A stretch of DNA of 64,000 bases from CAYRJD01 sp965205925 (GTDB lineage Bacteria > Actinomycetota > Acidimicrobiia > Acidimicrobiales > Poriferisodalaceae). Position 1 is the stretch's first letter. Each line of letters starts with the position of its first letter. The notes below the pieces were generated by a model that did not search any database, was not told the DNA's origin, and worked only from the letters and a program-made list of their open reading frames with translations. Below are positions 50,660 through 59,639 of the stretch, one piece after another. Position numbers and translations under genes: made by a program. The stretch covers positions 1,426,001 through 1,490,000 of the forward strand of contig OZ242183.1 in NCBI GenBank assembly GCA_965205925.1, given 5' to 3'.

Positions 50660-51235
50660 TTAGTCGGCTCCTAGTCCTAGTTGCAGCTGCTGGTCGAAAG
50701 CCTGATCCTCTGGTTCGACCAGTTCGGGTCGTTGTGTCGCAATACCTTTGTGTAACTCTTGCTTGATATGACCAAGCGACAAAACACTCAATGCGCCCTG
50801 TCCGGGTTTGCTTAAGACGTTTATCAACTCACCATCGGCTACCGCATAAACATCTTTGTCATGAATGACTATGTGAGAAACCTCTGAACGGCCCTTGAGC
50901 TCGGTTCTTACGAACTTAAACACCTTTTTAATCTTTTGAAGCGATACACCTGCATCTCGCAGCATTTTGACAACCTTTAGCTCCAACAAATCGGTGTAGG
51001 TGTACCTGCGCCGCGTGCCGCTGCCCTCGGCTCCTATTGACGGTTGCACCGGTCCATGGCGTGCCCAATCATCAAGCATTCGGTAGGTGATGCCTGCGAT
51101 TTTGTGGGACTGTCTAGCGGTATAGCCCGCGCGGTAGTAATCCGTACCGTGCTCTTCAAGCTCATCAGTCTCTAACACTGTCGATTTTGCTGGCTCGCTG
51201 GGCTTGTTCGCTTTGCTGGGTTTTTTGTTTGGCAT
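50660..51235 (-). CDS. MerR-family transcriptional regulator (Rv1830-like)
   Basis: The 191-residue protein has a basic Lys/Pro N-terminus, then a MerR winged helix (YTARQSHKIAGITYRMLDDWARHGPVQPSI, RRRYTYTDLLELKVVKMLRDAGVSLQKI) and a C-terminal effector or dimer domain. It lacks the metal-binding cysteines of classical MerR. Its place after the DUF151 gene in the same orientation matches Rv1828-Rv1829-Rv1830 of Mycobacterium. ATG 51235 has GAGGG upstream; a longer frame to 51295 is less likely. The inverted repeat at 51367-51383 lies in its upstream region and could be an operator. Confidence 0.88.
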   Translation of the reverse strand: MPNKKPSKANKPSEPAKSTVLETDELEEHGTDYYRAGYTARQSHKIAGITYRMLDDWARHGPVQPSIGAEGSGTRRRYTYTDLLELKVVKMLRDAGVSLQKIKKVFKFVRTELKGRSEVSHIVIHDKDVYAVADGELINVLSKPGQGALSVLSLGHIKQELHKGIATQRPELVEPEDQAFDQQLQLGLGAD

Positions 51236-51366
51236 CGTGCCCTCTGAGTTGGTGCAGGCCTCGGGGTCACGAAGCTTGTTTTGCATGACTTGCAAACAAC
51301 ACTGTCGTAACTACAGGCGTGTGACTTACCTAGCCCAGAGTAGAACGACCTGTTACCAAATTGCAA

Positions 51367-51383
51367 TAGCAAATATTTTGCTA
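51367..51383. promoter_or_regulatory. A/T-rich inverted repeat upstream of the MerR gene
   Basis: TAGCAAA and TTTGCTA flank TAT in a perfect 7-bp inverted repeat. It covers the last codon position of the DUF151 gene and lies about 130 bases before the MerR start. It may be an operator or a weak terminator. Confidence 0.35.
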
Positions 51384-51926
51384 AATGTCAGGATTGGAAT
51401 CAAAGTCATCAGCGCTGACGTCTGAGAGAAATTCTTTGAAATCATCCAGTAGTTCTTCGGGGTCAACATAGTTGGCTTCGGTGCCATCGATGGCTGAATG
51501 AAGCTCAACAAGCTGACCAGCCTCATCCATTACTTCTCGGCTGGCGTAGATAGCAGCGGAACTTCGGACGGCCATAGCTACTGCGTCGCTTGGGCGAGCC
51601 GAGATGATATGCAACGTGTCGTTTAGCTTGATTTCTAATTCTGCGAAGAACGTTCGATCGCTGATCTCCGTGATGGTCACTCGCTCGAGTTTCACATCCA
51701 GCTCATCAAAGATCACCTGCAACAAGTCGTGCGTGAGAGGACGCGGCAACTCAATCCCTTCAACACCGCGGTAGATGGCTTGAGCTTCTGGGTCATCAAT
51801 CACCACCGGCAATACCCGCCCTTCACCCGTTGCCTCGCGCAGGAGCATCAAGCGACTTTGGGAAGGAACCTGGACTTGTAAGCCCAGTAGTTTCAACTCC
51901 ACAAGCGGGGAAGCACTCTCAGCCAT
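51381..51926 (-). CDS. DUF151 bifunctional nuclease-family protein
   Basis: The 181-residue protein has the BFN domain: ELKLLGLQVQVPSQSRLMLLREA, VLPVVIDDPEAQAI, HDLLQVIFDELD and SARPSDAVAMAVRSSAAIYASREVMDEAG, all standard for the family. Plant members have nuclease activity; the bacterial role is unknown, though the gene is constant in the actinobacterial FtsR/GarA neighbourhood. An acidic tail of about 25 residues follows. ATG 51926 lacks a Shine-Dalgarno and has a -10-like box 6 bases upstream. Confidence 0.94.
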   Translation of the reverse strand: MAESASPLVELKLLGLQVQVPSQSRLMLLREATGEGRVLPVVIDDPEAQAIYRGVEGIELPRPLTHDLLQVIFDELDVKLERVTITEISDRTFFAELEIKLNDTLHIISARPSDAVAMAVRSSAAIYASREVMDEAGQLVELHSAIDGTEANYVDPEELLDDFKEFLSDVSADDFDSNPDI

Positions 51927-51932
51927 AACCGC

Positions 51933-51938
51933 AGGCTA
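51933..51938 (-). promoter_or_regulatory. -10 box for a leaderless start at 51926
   Basis: On the minus strand TAGCCT, GCGGTT and ATG 51926 follow each other. The box lies in the 52-base gap after ftsR. Confidence 0.4.
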
Positions 51939-51978
51939 CCTCTGCTGCAAAATTAGAAAGATCTCGGGTCTGGAACTG

Positions 51979-52899
51979 TTAGTCCAATACCTCAGCCATG
52001 GCTGCACGCATGACCATGGTTCGGAGGCAGTCACCAAGTTCCAATAGTCGTTCCGCGGCACGACGAGCGTTTTCATCGGCATCATGACCTGACGCGTAGA
52101 CAATCGGCTGCAAGCTCTGCACGTATGTACCAGCATCTCGCTTGGCGGCGTTACACATCATTCGCAGATGGCGGGGCTCTACACCGTGGCTAGCGAACTC
52201 GCGCGCAATGCGTGCCGTTGCAAGAGCATCCTGGTCAAAGAGCAGCGGGATCTGCTCTGATTGAGTCTTTTGCGGCTTGGCTTGCTGAGTCTGAGGTAGC
52301 GGATTCAGAATTGCGTAGTCAATTAGCTCCGCGACTTGAGGGGGTTCCAGTCCACTGGTGGCGCAAAGCTCATCGAGTGTGTACGTCTTGGCTTGATTTT
52401 GTTCCTTACCGCTTTGCTGTGCCTCATTATCTAGAGTCGGGCTACTTGAGGCGGATTTGTTTGAGTCAAGGTTTGAGGTGCTGGCTGAGCTGGTGACTGG
52501 TTCGTGTCCCGGAACGGCTTCTTCATGCTCGTCAAGTCCAAGATCAAGTACTTGCTCTGCAGGCTGTTCTGACTGACCCCAGATGTCTGCCAGATGCTCG
52601 CCTCGTTCGATCTGACTAGCGATGACGTTCAGCGGCAGATACTTATCTCGCTGAAGTGTCAAAATCCACCGCAGCACCTTCACATCGTGAGCGCTAAACA
52701 CCCGATAGCCCGAAACCGTACGGGACAGTTTGATCAGGTTGCGGTTTTCAAGGAACCGAATCTTTGACCCTGTGAGCTCTGGGAATTCTTCGGACAGCTG
52801 CTCAACGACCTGGCCGATCGACATCCGGCCTGCCAACTTAGGATCGGCCGGCTCTGGAATTATTTCTTGCGCATTGCTCTGAGAAGCGGACTCACTCAT
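51979..52899 (-). CDS. ftsR: FtsR-like MerR-family regulator
   Basis: FtsR (Cg1631, Rv1828) activates ftsZ in Corynebacterium. The 306-residue protein has the winged-helix N-terminus MSIGQVVEQLSEEFPELTGS, SKIRFLENRNLIKLSRTVSG and YRVFSAHDVKVLRWILTLQR. A polar Ser/Gln/Asp linker follows (about residues 115-185) and then an alpha-helical C-terminal domain. Rv1828 is about 60 residues shorter, the difference being mainly the linker. GTGA-type overlap couples it to the FHA gene upstream. The ftsZ gene lies 40 kb away, a natural target to test. Confidence 0.88.
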   Translation of the reverse strand: MSESASQSNAQEIIPEPADPKLAGRMSIGQVVEQLSEEFPELTGSKIRFLENRNLIKLSRTVSGYRVFSAHDVKVLRWILTLQRDKYLPLNVIASQIERGEHLADIWGQSEQPAEQVLDLGLDEHEEAVPGHEPVTSSASTSNLDSNKSASSSPTLDNEAQQSGKEQNQAKTYTLDELCATSGLEPPQVAELIDYAILNPLPQTQQAKPQKTQSEQIPLLFDQDALATARIAREFASHGVEPRHLRMMCNAAKRDAGTYVQSLQPIVYASGHDADENARRAAERLLELGDCLRTMVMRAAMAEVLD

Positions 52900-53390
52900 A
52901 GACCAACCGAAGAGACTATGTACAACAGGCGAAATTTTCCTACTTGCAGCTCATCACCGCTGGTAAGCGCTTGTTCACCATCGATACGAGTGCCGTTCAC
53001 ATACGTCCCGTTTAGCGATCCGGTATCACGTATTGCATAGCCGGCTGCTCCCTCCAGCAACTCCACATGCTTACGCGACACGGTGATGTCGTCTAAAAAC
53101 ACGTCGCTGTCTGGATGACGGCCGATCGAAACAAGCTGGCTTTCTACAGCAAAACGAGTACCAGCCCGATGGCCAGAGACAACCACTAACTCCACTGCTG
53201 GTCCGCCCGCGTTGGGATCAGGCGCCAGTGGAGTGAGTGTTTGGGTAACCGCTTCGAGGTCGGCTGCCAGGTGAGCGCCGCAAGCTGAGCAGAAGCGGGC
53301 ATCGGATTCGTTGTCGTGGCCGCATAGGCGGCAATACGCGCTAGCCGAGCGGTCGGAGTCACTTACTGATTCACCTGGAGGATTATTCAT
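52896..53390 (-). CDS. FHA-domain protein with N-terminal zinc ribbon (GarA/OdhI-like)
   Basis: GarA and OdhI bind and inhibit 2-oxoglutarate-using enzymes, controlled by phosphorylation. This 164-residue protein has a zinc ribbon (CRLCG and CSACG, about residues 20-40), a Thr/Pro linker with VTQTLTP, and an FHA domain (SIGRHPDSDVFLDDITVSRKHVELL and GSLNGTYVNGTRI). The FHA phosphothreonine-binding residues are intact. The phospho-site of GarA (ETTS) is not seen; a Thr in VTQTLTP might replace it. ATG 53390 lies inside the end of gcvH (eight-base overlap). Context matches gcvH-garA-ftsR in Mycobacterium. Confidence 0.9.
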   Translation of the reverse strand: MNNPPGESVSDSDRSASAYCRLCGHDNESDARFCSACGAHLAADLEAVTQTLTPLAPDPNAGGPAVELVVVSGHRAGTRFAVESQLVSIGRHPDSDVFLDDITVSRKHVELLEGAAGYAIRDTGSLNGTYVNGTRIDGEQALTSGDELQVGKFRLLYIVSSVGL

Positions 53391-53778
53391 CTTGGACAAA
53401 TGTTTCGTAATCCGTGGAGCTCAACAATTCTGCTAGCTGGCTTTCATCGCTTATTGCAATCACACAAATCCAGCCTTCGCCGTATGGATCTTCGTTGATC
53501 CGTTGTGGTTCGTCTTCTAAGACATTATTAACAGCAACGATCTCGCCAGAAATCGGCGCAAACAAATCTGAAACTGTCTTTGTGGATTCAATTTCGCCAA
53601 GCGGTTCGCCCACGCTCACCTGCGTTCCCGGCGGTTCCACCTCCACAAACACGACATCGCCCAGAGCGTCTTGGGCAAAGTCGGTGACTCCTACCTGAAC
53701 TGCTATACGCCCCTCATGTTCTGTACGGCGCGTCCACTCGTGGTCTTTGGAATAGGCCAGATCATCGGGGGTGTTCAC
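53383..53778 (-). CDS. gcvH: glycine cleavage system H protein
   Basis: GcvH carries the aminomethyl group of glycine on a lipoyl arm between the P, T and L proteins. The 131-residue protein has the lipoyl domain with the acceptor Lys67 in GEIESTKTVSDLF, and GVTDFAQDALGDVVFVE plus GWICVIAISD. Other gcv genes are absent here, as in Mycobacterium, where gcvH lies apart in the garA cluster. GTG 53778 has a -10-like box 7 bases upstream, so it may be leaderless. The lipoate-ligase-like gene at 25.5 kb could act on it, but this is unproven. Confidence 0.95.
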   Translation of the reverse strand: MNTPDDLAYSKDHEWTRRTEHEGRIAVQVGVTDFAQDALGDVVFVEVEPPGTQVSVGEPLGEIESTKTVSDLFAPISGEIVAVNNVLEDEPQRINEDPYGEGWICVIAISDESQLAELLSSTDYETFVQDE

Positions 53779-53785
53779 GCTGCTG

Positions 53786-53791
53786 AACCTA
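53786..53791 (-). promoter_or_regulatory. -10 box for a leaderless start at 53778
   Basis: On the minus strand TAGGTT, CAGCAGC and GTG 53778 of gcvH follow each other, in the 111-base gap after the phosphatidyltransferase gene. Confidence 0.4.
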
Positions 53792-53889
53792 CTCCGTGCT
53801 TACCAGTGGAGTGATAACTGGATTTGTTCTTGAGAGCACTTGGCTGCTACTGAAAATGTTAGGCATTGAATGTTTGGCGTTGTCTGACG

Positions 53890-54507
53890 TTAAAGCGAGT
53901 CGTTAGGTGAATGTCGCAGGCGAAAAGCTTGCCTAGCTTGCGGGATGTAAAGCAACGCAGAGTAATAGTGAATCGGGAGCCCCACCACCGCACAGATCCA
54001 CCCCAGCACTTCGAAAGCGTCAGCCACACCGATATCTGAATTCCCTGCCAAAAAAGATGGCACTGCGAACATCAACAGCAGCGTGCCGGTTTTGCCCCAC
54101 CAGGTAACTTCAAGCTTGCGCGCACCAAATGCTCCCAGCACCAACGCGGCAACGGCAACGCCGCCTTCGCGCACCAGCGCCAATATTGCCACGGCTAACG
54201 GCAATGAACCATCAACAATCATCGCAATCACGGCCACTAGTAACAGCAGTCGATCGGCGGTTGGATCGAGAATTTTGCCGAGCTCCGACTCTTGATTAAA
54301 CCGACGCGCTATGTAGCCATCGACCCAATCGGTAGCTGCTAGCACACCTAAGAACAGTGCTGCAGCCCAACGATCTTCCAACCCAAACAACACCCACACA
54401 AACACCGGCAACGCCAGTAGGCGCATAACGCTGATCAGGTTTGGAATCGTGTAAGGCCGCCAGCCATTCTCGGATTTCTGGTTGAATGCTGTTTCGGATT
54501 CGACCAC
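53890..54507 (-). CDS. CDP-alcohol phosphatidyltransferase (PgsA-like)
   Basis: The enzyme joins a CDP-diacylglycerol to an alcohol such as glycerol 3-phosphate. The 205-residue protein has the family motif in the segment DWVDGYIARRFNQESELGKI plus LDPTADR (D..DG..AR........G...D...D), and about six membrane segments. It could be phosphatidylglycerophosphate synthase; specificity is not certain. The start is uncertain: GTG 54507 lies 7 bases after the HIT stop, TTG 54537 would overlap it. A comparable gene (pgsA2) lies near garA in Mycobacterium. Confidence 0.88.
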   Translation of the reverse strand: MVESETAFNQKSENGWRPYTIPNLISVMRLLALPVFVWVLFGLEDRWAAALFLGVLAATDWVDGYIARRFNQESELGKILDPTADRLLLLVAVIAMIVDGSLPLAVAILALVREGGVAVAALVLGAFGARKLEVTWWGKTGTLLLMFAVPSFLAGNSDIGVADAFEVLGWICAVVGLPIHYYSALLYIPQARQAFRLRHSPNDSL

Positions 54508-54514
54508 GACGCGG

Positions 54515-54925
54515 CTAGTCCAGTTCAAGCAAGGCAAGCTGCGCGGTTATCTCATCAGCTGGTTTTTGTAACTGATCAGGATCAGCCATCAGCGGTGTGC
54601 GCGACATGTCCATCTCTACTAGTGAGTTGATCGGCACCACATGCAGGTGAAGATGCGGCACTTCAAAGCCAGCAATTACCAAGCCGACGCGCGTTGGGTT
54701 AAATGCGGCCATCTGAGCCTTACCGATTCGGTGAGCCACCTCAAACAGGTGCGACTGCAGGTCTGGTTCAGCATCAAGCCAATGATCGACTTCTTTGATT
54801 GGGACCACCAGCGTGTGGCCGGGTTTGAGAGGATTAATTGACATGAATGCCACGCATTTGTCGTCCTTCCACACAAAGGTGGCCGGCAGTTCGCCCTCAA
54901 TGATCTTGGTAAAGATCGTGCTCAT
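54515..54925 (-). CDS. HIT-family nucleotide-binding protein
   Basis: The 136-residue protein is a typical Hint-like HIT protein: FTKIIEGELPATFVWKDD at the N-terminus, NPLKPGHTLVVPIKEV and the histidine triad VPHLHLHVVP near residue 90. HIT proteins hydrolyse or transfer nucleoside monophosphates. ATG 54925 begins 12 bases after the ThDP-enzyme gene, and the end lies next to the phosphatidyltransferase, so all three are on one minus-strand run. Confidence 0.93.
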   Translation of the reverse strand: MSTIFTKIIEGELPATFVWKDDKCVAFMSINPLKPGHTLVVPIKEVDHWLDAEPDLQSHLFEVAHRIGKAQMAAFNPTRVGLVIAGFEVPHLHLHVVPINSLVEMDMSRTPLMADPDQLQKPADEITAQLALLELD

Positions 54926-54937
54926 TGCAGCACTGCC

Positions 54938-56611
54938 TTAGACATAGGTTGAGCCTTTCATTGCACCACGGTCTTGGCGAATCTCAACATTTACCAGTGC
55001 CGGCTTGCCTGATTCAAAAGCGCGCGCTAACGCGGGTGCAATGTCGTCTGGCTTCGTTACATGTTCACCATGTCCGCCTAGTGCCTCCACCACCTTGTCG
55101 TAACGGGTATAGGCGAGCTCAGTAGCAATAACGCGATCTTGGCCATAGAGGCTGGCTTGCGGTCGCAACATCTGCCCCCAGGCAGCATCATTGCCCACCA
55201 CGCCCACAATCGGTAAACCAAATCTCACCGCAGTATCAAACTCAAACCCGTTCAAACCAAACGAACCGTCGCCGTAAACGATTAGCACTCGTTTTTGCGG
55301 AAACGCTTTTTGAGCCGCCAGCGCAAACGGCATACCCACACCTAACGTGCCGAGCGGTCCAGGATCCATCCAGGCACCCTGACGCGGAGCTGGTATCACT
55401 TTGGAGGCCTGCGCCACGATGTCTCCCCCGTCTCCGATCACAATCATGTCGTCGGTTACAACCGCGGCGATCTCGCGACACAACCGCAAAGGGTCAATAG
55501 GCACTTCGTCGCTGTTTAGCTCTGCTCTTCGTTGTTCGTCTAGTTCTGCTTCACGCTTAGATAGTCGGCTCAAAAAAGCGCTGGCATCAGGCATTGGGCC
55601 ATTCTGTTTGAGCGCATGCAACAGAGCTTCAAGATTTGCTCCGAGATTACCTGCCAAGCCGACCCGGGCTGGTCGGTTTTGGCCAATCAGCGTCTCATCG
55701 AGATCTAGCTGAATAATGGTTGTTTCGGGCGGTATCACACGACCGAACTTCATTCGAAAATCCAGCGGAGTTCCCGCCAGCACTACTAGATCAGTCTCAC
55801 TTAGAGCTTCTTTACGTGTCAGGGACAAGAAAGATGGATGATCCCAAGAGACCTCACCGCGTGCCATACCGTTGACGTAGCACGGCATTGACGTGGCATC
55901 TAATAGAGCTGTCAAAGCGTCACCGCCGCAGCTCCACTTCAGTGATGTACCTGCCATCACCATGGGTGACTGTGCGACAGCAAGTAGCTGAGCGGCTTGT
56001 TCAATTTTTTGCAACGAAGAAACAGTTTCTACTCGGTAGTCACGAAAAGTTGGTAGCTCAATCTTGGAGAGGTCAACCGGCGCATGCAGCACGTCCATCG
56101 GTATTTCCAAAAAGGCTGGACCCGGCACGCCGCTTAAGGCATTTCGGATAGCCAGCTCGATGTACTCACCAATGCGGTCGGTTTTGAGGCATGCATCAGC
56201 CCATTTCGTTATGGGTCGCATCATCGACACGTGATCCATTTCTTGCAGCGATCCACGCCCAGAGTTGTCAAACGGTCCTTGCCCGCCGAACACAAGAATC
56301 GGCGAATTGGCTCGCCATGCATTTGCTACACCGGTTACGCCATCGGTTACACCTGGGCCTGCGGTAAGAATCGCTACACCGACCTTGCCGGGATGCAGTC
56401 GTGCCCATGCGTCGGCGCCATGAACGGCAGCTTGTTCATGGCGGACATCGATTATCTCGATGCCTTCGTCAATACAGCCGTCATAAATGCCCATGACGTG
56501 CCCGCCCGACAAGGTAAACACGCACTCCACTCCGGCGGCTGCGAGGCAGCGTGCCGCCAGCTTGCCGCCGTGACCTATGTTCGTTGTAGCGCTGGTTGCA
56601 GCTTCGGTCAT
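54938..56611 (-). CDS. thiamine-diphosphate-dependent enzyme of the acetolactate synthase family
   Basis: The 557-residue protein has the three-domain layout of large ThDP enzymes. The N-terminal domain has IDVRHEQAAVHGADAWAR with the catalytic Glu, and AGPGVTDGVTG. The C-terminal domain has the ThDP motif GDGSFGLNGFEFDTAVRFGL and GNDAAWGQM. Sequence is closest to acetolactate-synthase-like enzymes and 2-hydroxyacyl-CoA lyases; no small ilvN subunit follows, so a role in branched-chain amino acids is doubtful. ATG 56611 has AGGAG upstream and is preferred over an in-frame start at 56650, which would overlap leuS. Confidence 0.88.
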   Translation of the reverse strand: MTEAATSATTNIGHGGKLAARCLAAAGVECVFTLSGGHVMGIYDGCIDEGIEIIDVRHEQAAVHGADAWARLHPGKVGVAILTAGPGVTDGVTGVANAWRANSPILVFGGQGPFDNSGRGSLQEMDHVSMMRPITKWADACLKTDRIGEYIELAIRNALSGVPGPAFLEIPMDVLHAPVDLSKIELPTFRDYRVETVSSLQKIEQAAQLLAVAQSPMVMAGTSLKWSCGGDALTALLDATSMPCYVNGMARGEVSWDHPSFLSLTRKEALSETDLVVLAGTPLDFRMKFGRVIPPETTIIQLDLDETLIGQNRPARVGLAGNLGANLEALLHALKQNGPMPDASAFLSRLSKREAELDEQRRAELNSDEVPIDPLRLCREIAAVVTDDMIVIGDGGDIVAQASKVIPAPRQGAWMDPGPLGTLGVGMPFALAAQKAFPQKRVLIVYGDGSFGLNGFEFDTAVRFGLPIVGVVGNDAAWGQMLRPQASLYGQDRVIATELAYTRYDKVVEALGGHGEHVTKPDDIAPALARAFESGKPALVNVEIRQDRGAMKGSTYV

Positions 56612-56633
56612 CTGTTCTCCTATTTGTGTTGTG

Positions 56634-59603
56634 CTACCCCACCACAACATTCACTAGTTTGGCCGGGACGCTTACCACGCGCTTAATTTCTGAGTCGCCT
56701 ACTAACTCTTTGATGCGCTCATTTGCTAATGCCGCAGCGCGTAAGTCGTCTTGCGTGGCGTCTGCAGCAACGGTCATGCGGCTACGTACCTTGCCGTTTA
56801 CCTGAATCGGAATCTCTATCGTGTCTGCCGCTAGCAGGCTTTCATCAGCCACAGGAAACGGTGCATACACCACCGATTCGGTACCGGCGGCAAGCTCAGC
56901 GGGCACCGTACTTGTGGTTGCCAGCACCCCGGATGAGCCATGCAACATTGCCCAGAGCTGCTCGGCCAGATGCGGCACTAGAGGCGCCATTAGGCGCACC
57001 AGCACGCTGGCTGCTGTGCGTGGAACCGGTGCAGCGCGGCGTATTAGCTCATTATTTAGCTCGGAGATGCGAGCAATAGCGGAGTTAAAGCGCAAACCTT
57101 CCATTGCTTCAGTTACTGAAGCAATGGTTTGGTGCAGCAAACGCATTAGCTCTGGGTCGGGTGTCTCATCGCTAACCGACATAACCCCCGCTTGTTCATC
57201 GACCAGATTGCGCCAAATGCGTTGCAGCAATCGGTGCGATCCGACTACTGAACGTGTCTCCCAGGGGCGGTCTTGATTAAGCGGCCCCATGAACATTTCA
57301 TAGAGTCGTAAAGTGTCTGCGCCATAGGTGGCATAGATGGCGTCTGGTGCCACGGCGTTGCGAAGCGACTTACCCATCTTTCCAAAAGAACGGTGGAGGG
57401 CTTTGTCGGGTGCTGAGTCAGCAAAGTATTCGCCATCTTTTTCGTGCACCTTGTCAGCATCTACGTAGACGCCGCGCTCATCTTGGTAGGCGGCCGCCAA
57501 GATGTAGCCCTGGTTGAGAAGCCGCTTGAACGGCTCTGTCCCGCTGACGTGCCCTAAGTCATGAAGCACCTTGTGCCAAAACCTGGCGTATAGAAGATGT
57601 AAAACCGCGTGCTCCACCCCGCCCACATAAAGATCGACTCCTCCTACTGTGTCCGGACCGTCTTCAGGATCGCTCATCCAGTAGCGCTCAATCGCGGGAT
57701 CAACCAGACGTTCTGAGTTGTTCGGATCTAGGTATCTCAGGTAGTACCAGCACGACCCGGCCCAGTTCGGCATTGTGTTTAGTTCACGTCGATAGGTGCG
57801 CTCTCCGTCACCTAGATCGTATTTGGCAGCCACCCATTCGCTGGCTCTGCCTAACGGTGGTTCAGGCTCAGCATGTTCATCTAGCGCGCGCGGAGCCCAA
57901 TCCATCAGTTCTGGTAACTGCACTGGTAGTTGAGATTCTGGCACGGCTTGCGGCAGGTCGTGTTCGTCAAACACAATCGGAAAAGGCTCACCCCAGTAAC
58001 GCTGGCGAGAAAACAGCCAGTCACGCAGCTTGTAGGTGACTCTGGGTTCACCACATTTGTTGTCGGTCAGCCATTTGATGATCATTTCCTTGGCTTGCGC
58101 TATTGACATGCCGTTTAAGAAATCGCTGTTGATGGTTGGGCCCTCGCCGCTGTAGGCCTCACCGTCAAAATCGTCAGGCGGCTGCACCGTGCGAAAAATC
58201 TCTATGCCGTATTTCATGGCGAAATCCCAGTCGCGTTGATCTTCACCAGGAACGCTCATTACCGCTCCAGTGCCGTAGCCCATCAGCACATAGTCGGCAA
58301 TGAAGATCGGTATCTCTGCTCCGTTCACCGGCACAACACAATTTGTCCCCAGATAGACGCCGGTCTTGTCTCGCTCACCTTGTCGTTCAAACTCGCTAAG
58401 GGAGGCTGCTGTTAGCTGGTAAGCCTCAACCGCTTCAGCGGGAGTGGCAGCACCATTCGTCCAAGTTGACGGTGTGCTGTTGGGCCAAGCGGGTGCCGTT
58501 AGTTGTTTGACCAACGGATGTTCGGGCGCCAAAACCATCGCGGTAGTGCCATAAATGGTGTCTGGACGTGTCGTAAATACTTCTATAGATCCAGCTGCAG
58601 TAGCTATACCAAAGCGGATATGTGCGCCTTCGGATCGGCCGATCCAGTTGCGTTGCATCAGCTTTACTGAGGTTGGCCAGTCAAGCCGATCAAGATCTTC
58701 TAGCAATCGATCCGCATATGCGGTGATGCGCATCATCCATTGCTTGAGTGGGCGACGAAAAACCTTGTGGTCTCCCCTCTCGCTACGGCCCTCAGCGGTG
58801 ATTTCCTCGTTTGCTAGCACGGTGCCCAGCCCTGGGCACCAGTTCACCTGCGCTTCAGCTAAGTAGGCCAATCGATGCTGGTTTAGTTCTTGATGGCGTT
58901 GCTGACTGTCTAGCTCGGTCCATGATTGGCCGCTGGTAGTCGCACGCTTACCCGATTCGAACTCAGCGATTAGTTCGGAAATGGGCCTGGCCTTTTCGGT
59001 GGCCTGGTCATACCAACTGTTGTAGATCTGCAAGAAAATCCACTGTGTCCAGCGGTAGTAATCCTCATCGGTGGTAGCGAAACTGCGGCGGTTGTCGTGT
59101 CCCAGGCCCAACCGTTTGAGTTGGCGGGACATGTTGGTGATGTTGCGCTCGGTGTTTACACGCGGATGCTCACCGGTTTGTCTGGCATGTTCTTCGGCGG
59201 GTAGGCCAAAAGCGTCGTAGCCCATTGTGTGCAACACATGGAAGCCACACATTCGCTTAAATCGGGCATAAACATCGGTGCCTATAAACCCCAATGGGTG
59301 TCCCACATGCAGACCAGCTCCCGACGGGTACGGAAACATGTCCATGACGAAAAGCTTTTGCCCAGCATCGGCGTTGCCAGTAGCGTCAGTGCTAGAGCTG
59401 GTCTTGTCAGCTGATCCGTTGCTGGTGTGATACGTGCCGCAAGACTCCCAGTGATTTTGCCAGCCGGTTTCGATTCTTGCGGCTAATTCGGCGTTGTATC
59501 GAAAAGCTGGCAAGACGCCGATTGGACCTGCGTGATTGTCACTTTCGCCCTCGCTAGCAGCCACGGCGCAAGGATGCCACGCTAAACCTGCAGTCAGGCT
59601 CAT
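56634..59603 (-). CDS. leuS: leucyl-tRNA synthetase
   Basis: LeuS charges and proofreads tRNA-Leu. The 989-residue protein has the class I signature in GLHVGHPLGF, the editing domain with TTRPDTIYGTTAM and the second signature as KMGKSLRN. The Gly in place of the usual Ser of KMSKS is, as I recall, common in actinobacteria. A C-terminal domain ending VKRVVSVPAKLVNVVV closes it. About 40 residues precede the conserved start. ATG 59603 is taken; GTG 59564 is possible. A TTG at 59615 would overlap the divergent mutA region. Confidence 0.97.
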   Translation of the reverse strand: MSLTAGLAWHPCAVAASEGESDNHAGPIGVLPAFRYNAELAARIETGWQNHWESCGTYHTSNGSADKTSSSTDATGNADAGQKLFVMDMFPYPSGAGLHVGHPLGFIGTDVYARFKRMCGFHVLHTMGYDAFGLPAEEHARQTGEHPRVNTERNITNMSRQLKRLGLGHDNRRSFATTDEDYYRWTQWIFLQIYNSWYDQATEKARPISELIAEFESGKRATTSGQSWTELDSQQRHQELNQHRLAYLAEAQVNWCPGLGTVLANEEITAEGRSERGDHKVFRRPLKQWMMRITAYADRLLEDLDRLDWPTSVKLMQRNWIGRSEGAHIRFGIATAAGSIEVFTTRPDTIYGTTAMVLAPEHPLVKQLTAPAWPNSTPSTWTNGAATPAEAVEAYQLTAASLSEFERQGERDKTGVYLGTNCVVPVNGAEIPIFIADYVLMGYGTGAVMSVPGEDQRDWDFAMKYGIEIFRTVQPPDDFDGEAYSGEGPTINSDFLNGMSIAQAKEMIIKWLTDNKCGEPRVTYKLRDWLFSRQRYWGEPFPIVFDEHDLPQAVPESQLPVQLPELMDWAPRALDEHAEPEPPLGRASEWVAAKYDLGDGERTYRRELNTMPNWAGSCWYYLRYLDPNNSERLVDPAIERYWMSDPEDGPDTVGGVDLYVGGVEHAVLHLLYARFWHKVLHDLGHVSGTEPFKRLLNQGYILAAAYQDERGVYVDADKVHEKDGEYFADSAPDKALHRSFGKMGKSLRNAVAPDAIYATYGADTLRLYEMFMGPLNQDRPWETRSVVGSHRLLQRIWRNLVDEQAGVMSVSDETPDPELMRLLHQTIASVTEAMEGLRFNSAIARISELNNELIRRAAPVPRTAASVLVRLMAPLVPHLAEQLWAMLHGSSGVLATTSTVPAELAAGTESVVYAPFPVADESLLAADTIEIPIQVNGKVRSRMTVAADATQDDLRAAALANERIKELVGDSEIKRVVSVPAKLVNVVVG

Positions 59604-59625
59604 CGCTTGGCTCAAATCGCGCCAC

Positions 59626-59631
59626 TACCCT
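59626..59631 (+). promoter_or_regulatory. -10 box for a leaderless start at 59640
   Basis: TACCCT, then 8 bases, then GTG 59640 of mutA. The box lies inside the short gap to the divergent leuS gene. Confidence 0.35.
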
Positions 59632-59639
59632 CAAACGTA

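Noticed and set aside
56634..59603. KMGKS instead of KMSKS in LeuS as a possible defect
   Set aside because: From memory this variant is common in actinobacterial LeuS proteins, and all other motifs are intact.
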